Assembly: GCA_003648395.1 (NCBI GenBank)
Contig: QMPB01000003.1
Coordinates: forward strand, 1-29,832
Length of the DNA: 29,832 nucleotides
Source of the DNA: Bacteroidota bacterium
GTDB taxonomy: Bacteria > Bacteroidota > Bacteroidia > Bacteroidales > UBA1556
Reading direction: 5' to 3'
A program made the position numbers and the translations under genes. Every line of letters begins with the position of its first letter. The stretch's first letter is position 1. A model generated the notes under the pieces. That model searched no databases. It saw only the letters and a program-made list of their open reading frames with translations, and had not been told where the DNA came from. Shown piece by piece: positions 24,672 to 29,832 of the stretch.

Positions 24672-26872
24672 CTCTTTATTATTCTGTATTTATGCTCAAT
24701 ATTATCGATAATTACTGTCCATATCAAAGGATTATTTGAACCAGTAACAAACTCTGCTTTAATCACTCTAAGCTGTTTTTTCATTACAATATCTCTAAAC
24801 TCCGATTTAAGAACAATTTCACTTTCACCAAAAGATTGTTTTCTACTAATATACTCCATAGTAAACTTAGGCTTAATAAATATAAAAAATGGAGCAATAA
24901 AATCTTGTAAAACTTTTAATACCCTAGCCTTTGAGATAGTAACAGACAAGTCATCCTCAACTTTAACTCCTTTATAATAACCAAAAATCAATCTAAAAGA
25001 CGTTAAGTAAAACCAATATAATGGATCAGACTTTAAACCTGTATATGTTGTAAATACGAGCTCTTCATCATTTGCAACAAAATAAGCATAGCTTTCTGTG
25101 CTCTCAGAATACAAATATGTTTGATTATTAAAATTTACACCAACTATCCATTCAAAACTTTCAACTTCAGAATTATCACTGTCAGTGCTTCTATCCTTCT
25201 CCCACTTAATTATTTGTCCTGGAACAAACTTAAATATTTTCTTTAAATAATCATCTACCTCAATATTACTTATTAAATCATTCTCACTAGGAAATCCACC
25301 AATTGTAAAATTTTGTTTAGTTTCTAATGAAGTTATGTATGGACCAATTGGGTATTTTAAAGTTTTTGATCCTACAAATGGTGTTGCTTGCAATTGAAAA
25401 TGAATATGAGGAAATGGTGAACGTCCAGAATTTCCTACATTAGCAAGGTGACTTCCTTTTCTTATCCATTGACCTTTAGTAAACTTAAAACTTCCTTTTC
25501 TTATATGGCTTATTTGACTATATAAATACTCGGCATGCTTAATTACTATACTATTGCCCCAATTATGTTCCAAATCTACATTTCCTATCTCGTTATCATC
25601 GTACAAATCAATTATTTCAATTATTTCACCATCTGCAGGAGCAATAATAGGTTTATTATAACAGTAATAATCCTCAACATGTTTCCCGCTATTAATATAT
25701 TCCTGATTATCATTCTCAATAACAAAATCCCAAGCATGTCTCCATTCATTCTTATGGGTAAACTCTCCATCATGAGCTTGGCTAATTTTCCATTTTGAGA
25801 AAAATGGAAGATGAATAGGTATTTGTAAATGATCTCCAAATCGTTTATAAAAATTTAGATTCGCGTATAGATTCTTTTCTGGGGAGAATCGTTGTAAACT
25901 AACTAATTCTGGCTTTCTAAAATTTCTTTCCCTATACCTTAATACAAGGAGGAAACTTAAAGAAACAACATTGAAGGGTAAAGAATACGTGGAAAGCTGA
26001 AAAACATTAAGCACTTCGGATGTTCCAGTCACTAATATTGACAATATTGGAATAAGTAGCATTGTTATCAGAAAAGAATATAATGATGGAATCACAAAGA
26101 ATCCTCCAATTGCAATTGCTGTAAGAATAAAATTAAAACCAATATAACCATAATCTAACTCGCCTAAATTAGCTCCTATTACTTGATAGTAGAGAAATGC
26201 AGAATAAAAACCAACAAGACTTAATAAGAAAGAAATTCTTGAGTTGATTAATAATGCAATAGCAATAAAAATTCCAGCATAAATATTATACTGAAAAAAA
26301 ATGGCGCCAAGCGAAACAAAATAAAGCCTAATAGAATTTGCAATACCCAAATTCTGAACACTAAGATGAGAATTCAATAAATCATCACCGCCAAGTAACA
26401 CCATATCATTATATGAATATACTCCATATTCGCTAATCTCAAGTGCTCCATAATGACGAGAAGCCATACTAACTACCCATATGCCAAATAAGAATGGAAT
26501 ACTTAAAAAAGGTAATGAATATTTTGACAGTACAGCTTCTGTAACAACTGTAATAAATAAAGTCAATACTGCAGAAAAAATAACCAATAATAAAAATTGC
26601 CAACTAAACTGATAGTATAAACCTAACCCTAACCCAACTAGTAAGCTATTAAAACCATAAAGGCCGCTAATTATTTTACTTCGATTTAAGCCTATCAAAT
26701 AAGCAGTAGTATGAGTTGAAATAATAGCTATCACACCACTTAAACCTGCATTAAGGTTAAAAAAGGAAACAATTAACAAAGCAATACCTAATAATTTTCC
26801 ATCAGAGAAAAAGATCTGTGAGTAGCTATTAACTATACTAAAAACTATCGATTTAAACTTATTTTTATACAC
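24668..26872 (-). CDS. Urea transporter (UT family) fused to M23 (LytM-type) metallopeptidase
   Basis: 734 residues from a GTG start at 26872. Residues about 20-310 are hydrophobic and carry the duplicated UT signature: SGLYGFNSLLVGLGLG (69-84) and, in the second half, GFNFILTAIAIGGFF (245-259). Residues about 350-515 are an M23 peptidase domain: RHAWDF (His379, Asp382), APADGEIIEI, WGNSIVIKH and PHIHFQLQ (His489, His491). Zinc ligands are therefore present, although the first motif is HxxD and not the usual HxxxD. A third region (540-734) is not recognised. UT channels pass urea or ammonia-like solutes, while M23 enzymes cut peptidoglycan cross-links. Having both in one chain is unusual. Downstream genes overlap or abut it. 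Confidence 0.85.
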   Translation of the reverse strand: MYKNKFKSIVFSIVNSYSQIFFSDGKLLGIALLIVSFFNLNAGLSGVIAIISTHTTAYLIGLNRSKIISGLYGFNSLLVGLGLGLYYQFSWQFLLLVIFSAVLTLFITVVTEAVLSKYSLPFLSIPFLFGIWVVSMASRHYGALEISEYGVYSYNDMVLLGGDDLLNSHLSVQNLGIANSIRLYFVSLGAIFFQYNIYAGIFIAIALLINSRISFLLSLVGFYSAFLYYQVIGANLGELDYGYIGFNFILTAIAIGGFFVIPSLYSFLITMLLIPILSILVTGTSEVLNVFQLSTYSLPFNVVSLSFLLVLRYRERNFRKPELVSLQRFSPEKNLYANLNFYKRFGDHLQIPIHLPFFSKWKISQAHDGEFTHKNEWRHAWDFVIENDNQEYINSGKHVEDYYCYNKPIIAPADGEIIEIIDLYDDNEIGNVDLEHNWGNSIVIKHAEYLYSQISHIRKGSFKFTKGQWIRKGSHLANVGNSGRSPFPHIHFQLQATPFVGSKTLKYPIGPYITSLETKQNFTIGGFPSENDLISNIEVDDYLKKIFKFVPGQIIKWEKDRSTDSDNSEVESFEWIVGVNFNNQTYLYSESTESYAYFVANDEELVFTTYTGLKSDPLYWFYLTSFRLIFGYYKGVKVEDDLSVTISKARVLKVLQDFIAPFFIFIKPKFTMEYISRKQSFGESEIVLKSEFRDIVMKKQLRVIKAEFVTGSNNPLIWTVIIDNIEHKYRIIKS

Positions 26873-26911
26873 TAAAAAGGTTTTATTAAATTGTTGCTAA
26901 TTTACGTAATT

Positions 26912-28270
26912 CTATAATTCAAAACTTTTTAAATGACTCGGAACAACTTCATAATCATTTATACTCTCTAAACTTTCACTTTTTCTAATTATTTCAACAT
27001 CACCTTTTTCTGTTATCATTAATACTTTAGGACGTAAAGTAATAAATTGCATCCATTGTGTCATATTATATGCACCTACTCTGTGAATTACCACATTATC
27101 ACCAGTATTTAATGGAGGCATACTAACATTTTCTCGAATAACATCTATATTCATACAAAGAGGTCCATAAATAGTAGTATCTTCTACATGGTGAGAAAAT
27201 TCTTGAGCTGGAGTAATCTTATGCTCGTACCAAAAACTCGTAAATAAGATATTAACTCCAATATCTAATACGGTAGTTCGCTTCCCTTTACTATTTCTCT
27301 TATTAGCGATCGCAGTTCCCAATAAATAACCAGCATCATCAATTAAAGCTCGGCCTGTTTCTAATATTAATGTAGGCAAATGCTCAGGATGTATATTACT
27401 ATTCAAAAGAGAAGTAGTAATTGCTTCAGCATATTCATCAAAACTTGGGTTAGTATCTTCTGCAGGCAAGTAAGCTCCTTTTAAAGTGTTTTTTGATGCA
27501 AAACCACCACCAAGATCTATATATTTTACATAATGATCATATTTTTGCTTCAAACCAACTGCTAAATCAGCAAGTTTAGTTGCTGCTACTCCATATGGTT
27601 TTGCTGTCATCATATAAGTACCAATATGAGCATGTAATCCAACAAGATCCAACTTTTTAGACATCATTATTTTATTCAATATGCTCCATGCTTGCCCATT
27701 CTCGTAATTAAATCCAAATCTATCCCACATAGGATAAATTCCAGTATCCATATTAACACGAATTGCAACTTGCGGCCTTTGGTCTAATTCCTCCGTTAAT
27801 TTTACTATTGTATAATACTCGTCCAAATGGTCAATATGAATTAATGATTTATTGATAATAGCCTTTCTCAAATTTTCTTCTGTTTTATCTGGACCATTAA
27901 AGATAATATTTCTTCCATCAACACCATTATTAATTGCTTTATCATACTCAAAACCTGAAACAACTTCAGCCCAAGAACCTTCTTGATGAAAAGTATTGCA
28001 AACCGCACTTATGTAATTTGTTTTATAACTCCATGCAAATTGTACTTTAGGGTATCTAGAAGTAAAAGCTTGGTGTGCTTTCTTAAAAGTATTTCTAATG
28101 GTCGTTTCCGAAATAACAAATACAGGAGAACCATATTCTTTAATTAATCCTTTAACTGATTTATTATCAATATGTGTCATTGGCATAAACTCAGTTCTAG
28201 TGCCAAATTTATTAGGCATAGTACTTTCAAGCTTTTTAATTAACGGGCGTTCATATTTTAATTTTGTCAT
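26912..28270 (-). CDS. PLP-dependent fold-III decarboxylase-like protein (LysA/diaminopimelate decarboxylase family)
   Basis: 452 residues. An N-terminal PLP barrel (about 40-320) is followed by a beta domain (about 330-425). Seen: the PLP lysine Lys83 in FAWSYKTNY, HAHIGT (213-218), LGGGF (253-257) and ETGRALIDDAGYLLGT (304-319), then GAY (399-401) in the C-terminal domain. This is the LysA layout. The usual CESGD motif near the substrate is replaced by CMNID (372-376, within GPLCMNID), so the substrate may not be meso-diaminopimelate. It is the third gene after a PqqD-like protein and an ATP-grasp ligase. Possible reactions include decarboxylation or racemisation of a basic amino acid, free or attached to a carrier. 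Confidence 0.85.
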   Translation of the reverse strand: MTKLKYERPLIKKLESTMPNKFGTRTEFMPMTHIDNKSVKGLIKEYGSPVFVISETTIRNTFKKAHQAFTSRYPKVQFAWSYKTNYISAVCNTFHQEGSWAEVVSGFEYDKAINNGVDGRNIIFNGPDKTEENLRKAIINKSLIHIDHLDEYYTIVKLTEELDQRPQVAIRVNMDTGIYPMWDRFGFNYENGQAWSILNKIMMSKKLDLVGLHAHIGTYMMTAKPYGVAATKLADLAVGLKQKYDHYVKYIDLGGGFASKNTLKGAYLPAEDTNPSFDEYAEAITTSLLNSNIHPEHLPTLILETGRALIDDAGYLLGTAIANKRNSKGKRTTVLDIGVNILFTSFWYEHKITPAQEFSHHVEDTTIYGPLCMNIDVIRENVSMPPLNTGDNVVIHRVGAYNMTQWMQFITLRPKVLMITEKGDVEIIRKSESLESINDYEVVPSHLKSFEL

Positions 28271-28290
28271 AATCTTAATTTTTTTATTAT

Positions 28291-29334
28291 TTACAATTCT
28301 CCCTTTGATGAAATTTGTTCAAACTCATCAATATTAACTATCATATCGTAGGCATATCTTACAAACATCTTTCCTACATCAAAATTTGTATATGGCTTAA
28401 CCTCTTTCCCAAATGCAAGATTTACAAGTGCTTCTGGTATATTCTGTCCAACCCCAACTGCAAGATAAATCCAAGCTGGCATTCTTGGATTAATTTCTAT
28501 AAGATAGTATGTTCCATCTTGAGCTTTCATAAGTTCTAACTCAAATCCCCCACGCCATTTAGTTTCTTTAATAAAATGTTTGGTAAGTTCTATCATTTCT
28601 TCATTAGCAATAGAAATACCACCCCATGCTTTACCTTTATCCGTAATATATTGTTTACGCATTGGCACAGCCGCAATAGTATTGCCATCACCATCACCCA
28701 ATCCTGTTACATTATACTCATCACCTCTCACAAACTCCTGAATTACAATTGGCAGTCCCCATTTACCACTAAGCTTATTAAAGTAGTTTTCTGCCTGTTC
28801 AATATTAAATGCAATATAAGCATCATAAAACTTCCCTTTTATAACCATTGGGAAAGTATACTCCATTCCAAGTTTATATAATTCAGAAGAATCAAATATT
28901 GCTTTAGATTTCGGTACATCAATTGCGTATTTTTCTCCAAAATCAGGAAGATTAACTTTATGTCTTTCTTCAAACTGATCAAAAGTAGGAAGAAAGGTCT
29001 TGATATTCATTGAACTTAAATCATCCTCCAATTTCATAAAAGAATACAATTCAGCATCAAAATTCGGAATAATTAGATCTAAATTTTCCTTTTGATTAAT
29101 ATATTGTATTCTAGCTTTTAACACTTCTGTTCCTGCGGTTGGATATGGAATATGATAAACTTTATCAAATAAATCATGCATATAGATACCTGGTTCTAAA
29201 GACTCATATGTTAAACCAATAAGTCTAACATCAAAAGATTTTGCTTCTTTAAGCCCTCGAGCTACTGCTACTCCAGGTCCTGGATTATCAATTGCATTTA
29301 ATCCACTTAATGCTATAGTATATTTAGCTTTCAT
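28291..29334 (-). CDS. ATP-grasp ligase (CarB/PylC-like)
   Basis: 347 residues. A Rossmann-like N-terminal part (about 1-115, beginning KYTIALSGLNAIDNPGPG) is followed by the ATP-grasp fold. Key sites: Lys166 in FPMVIKGKF, the adenine loop at IQEFVRGDEYNV (198-209), and the metal site EINPRMP (280-286) with Glu266 and Glu268 before it. Members join a carboxylate to an amine via an acyl-phosphate. The overall look is close to the CarB/PylC branch, not to RimK or graspetide enzymes. Its ATG overlaps the stop of the PqqD-like gene by one base (TAATG), so the two are translationally coupled. Substrates are unknown. Confidence 0.85.
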   Translation of the reverse strand: MKAKYTIALSGLNAIDNPGPGVAVARGLKEAKSFDVRLIGLTYESLEPGIYMHDLFDKVYHIPYPTAGTEVLKARIQYINQKENLDLIIPNFDAELYSFMKLEDDLSSMNIKTFLPTFDQFEERHKVNLPDFGEKYAIDVPKSKAIFDSSELYKLGMEYTFPMVIKGKFYDAYIAFNIEQAENYFNKLSGKWGLPIVIQEFVRGDEYNVTGLGDGDGNTIAAVPMRKQYITDKGKAWGGISIANEEMIELTKHFIKETKWRGGFELELMKAQDGTYYLIEINPRMPAWIYLAVGVGQNIPEALVNLAFGKEVKPYTNFDVGKMFVRYAYDMIVNIDEFEQISSKGEL

Positions 29335-29591
29335 TATTCCTTTTCCTTAGAAATAGTAACTAAATTATACTGATTAAGCATATCTACAAAATCGTGATAA
29401 TCCTGATCGAAAGTTGTTTGAGACGTATCATATTTTTCAAGAAAGATATTACTTATTTTCTGATAAGAAACACCTTTAATAATTAGGTTCAATAATTCAG
29501 TACCAGATGAATTAACAGTAAATGCCTCACCTGAAGCTGGATTAAAAACAAATCCTGTTTCACTAACTGCAATATTTTTATTTATCTTCAT
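29334..29591 (-). CDS. PqqD-like small protein (RiPP recognition element fold)
   Basis: 85 residues. The pattern FNPASGEAFTVNSSGTELLN (16-35), GVSYQKISNIFLEKYD (40-55), and FDQDYHDFVDMLNQYNLV (61-78) matches PqqD, the winged-helix domain that binds leader peptides of ribosomally made, modified peptides (RREs). It ends with the acidic residues KEKE. It is the first gene of the run after the rRNA terminator and is coupled to the ATP-grasp ligase. No precursor peptide is seen next to it. A role as a leader-binding chaperone, or itself as a carrier protein, are both possible. Confidence 0.8.
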   Translation of the reverse strand: MKINKNIAVSETGFVFNPASGEAFTVNSSGTELLNLIIKGVSYQKISNIFLEKYDTSQTTFDQDYHDFVDMLNQYNLVTISKEKE

Positions 29592-29625
29592 AATAATAAA
29601 ATTTGGAGATTAATTTTTCAATATG

Positions 29626-29633
29626 CAATATTA
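29626..29633 (-). promoter_or_regulatory. Possible -7 element for the PqqD-like gene
   Basis: TAATATTG on the minus strand, 35-42 bases upstream of the ATG at 29591, resembles the Bacteroidota -7 consensus TAnnTTTG (one difference). A TTTG -33 element at the right distance is not clear. Weak support only. Confidence 0.25.
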
Positions 29634-29710
29634 ACGTAAAGAAATGAAATAAGGTTTATAGTATTTTATTTTTATTTAATAAGATTTATTTTTTAAGCAA
29701 AATAAAGTGC

Positions 29711-29745
29711 AAAAAAAAAGCTCCAAGCCAAAGGCTAGGAGCTTT
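29711..29745 (-). terminator. Rho-independent terminator of the rRNA operon
   Basis: On the minus strand AAAGCTCC-T-AGCC-TTT-GGCT-T-GGAGCTTT forms a 12-pair stem with one T-T mismatch and a 3-base loop, followed by a run of nine Ts. It lies about 10 bases past the 5S rRNA 3' end, the expected place for the end of an rRNA operon. Confidence 0.92.
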
Positions 29746-29754
29746 AAATAAAAA

Positions 29755-29832
29755 GGGCAACGACTTACTTTCCCACAACTAAATGCAGTATCATCAGCGC
29801 TGGTAGGCTTAACTTCTCTGTTCGGAATGGGA
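29755..29832 (-). rRNA. rrf: 5S ribosomal RNA, 3' part (cut by window edge)
   Basis: On the minus strand, TCCCATTCCGAACAGAGAAG (29832-29813) followed by TTAAGCCTACCAGCGCTGATG and GTGGGAAAGTAAGTCGTTGCCC is the conserved central and 3' half of 5S rRNA. The 5' part lies beyond the window, so the rRNA operon continues to the right. Confidence 0.96.

Noticed and set aside
26912..28270. Housekeeping diaminopimelate decarboxylase lysA
   Set aside because: The CESGD motif is replaced and the neighbours are a PqqD-like protein and an ATP-grasp ligase. LysA was therefore not assigned as the gene symbol.
29334..29591. True PqqD of pyrroloquinoline quinone biosynthesis
   Set aside because: No pqqA, pqqB, pqqC or radical-SAM pqqE is near. 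Only the domain resemblance is kept.
1..29832. tRNA genes and CRISPR arrays
   Set aside because: I looked for TPsiC-like GTTCGAATCC strings and for regularly spaced repeats and found none that hold up. The only structured RNA seen is the 5S rRNA end.

Overview
The window is AT-rich, densely packed DNA from a Bacteroidota chromosome, probably a free-living, respiring, gliding-type lineage. The evidence is the gldD/gldE pair, the CcmE of the CxxxY type, the short lipoprotein and SPOR genes, the near absence of Shine-Dalgarno sequences, and the start codon context. The left edge cuts a di-haem cytochrome c peroxidase gene. The right edge cuts a 5S rRNA gene, the end of an rRNA operon, which has a strong terminator.

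Layout from left to right. (1) 1-980: a di-haem peroxidase lipoprotein, minus strand. (2) 981-1681: a 700-base intergenic region with a GC-richer cluster of palindromes that nearly all have 3-base loops, plus a 48-base tandem repeat. (3) 1682-6087: an ABC efflux operon of the MacAB/LolCDE kind (ATPase, two FtsX-type permeases, membrane-fusion adaptor), plus strand. (4) 6208-7667: a SPOR-domain protein and a tandem universal stress protein, minus strand. (5) 8046-11399: gatE-gatD, the tRNA-dependent amidotransferase pair normally regarded as archaeal, plus strand. (6) 11555-17268, all minus: thiL, ccmB, ccmC, a 42-residue CcmD-like ORF, ccmE, gldE, gldD and a sirtuin, tightly spaced. (7) 17356-19273: a type II restriction-modification pair (PD-(D/E)XK nuclease overlapping a C5-cytosine methyltransferase), closed by a hairpin terminator. 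(8) 19306-22049: a secreted C1 peptidase, a ChaN-like protein and cytidine deaminase. (9) 22114-29591: a minus-strand run of seven genes starting just downstream of the rRNA terminator.

Region 9 is the most unusual. A PqqD-like small protein, an ATP-grasp ligase and a fold-III PLP decarboxylase-like enzyme come first (overlap and short gaps). They are followed by a urea-transporter/M23-peptidase fusion, a predicted outer-membrane barrel, a TPR protein and a lipoprotein, joined by overlaps and unusual TTG/GTG starts. The first three genes look like a small amino-acid or peptide modification cassette. The last four look like an envelope-spanning module. Whether the two halves form one system is inference.

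Other points of interest are the GatDE pair, a 40-base dispersed repeat found downstream of two minus-strand genes, and a ccmBCDE set without ccmA in view.
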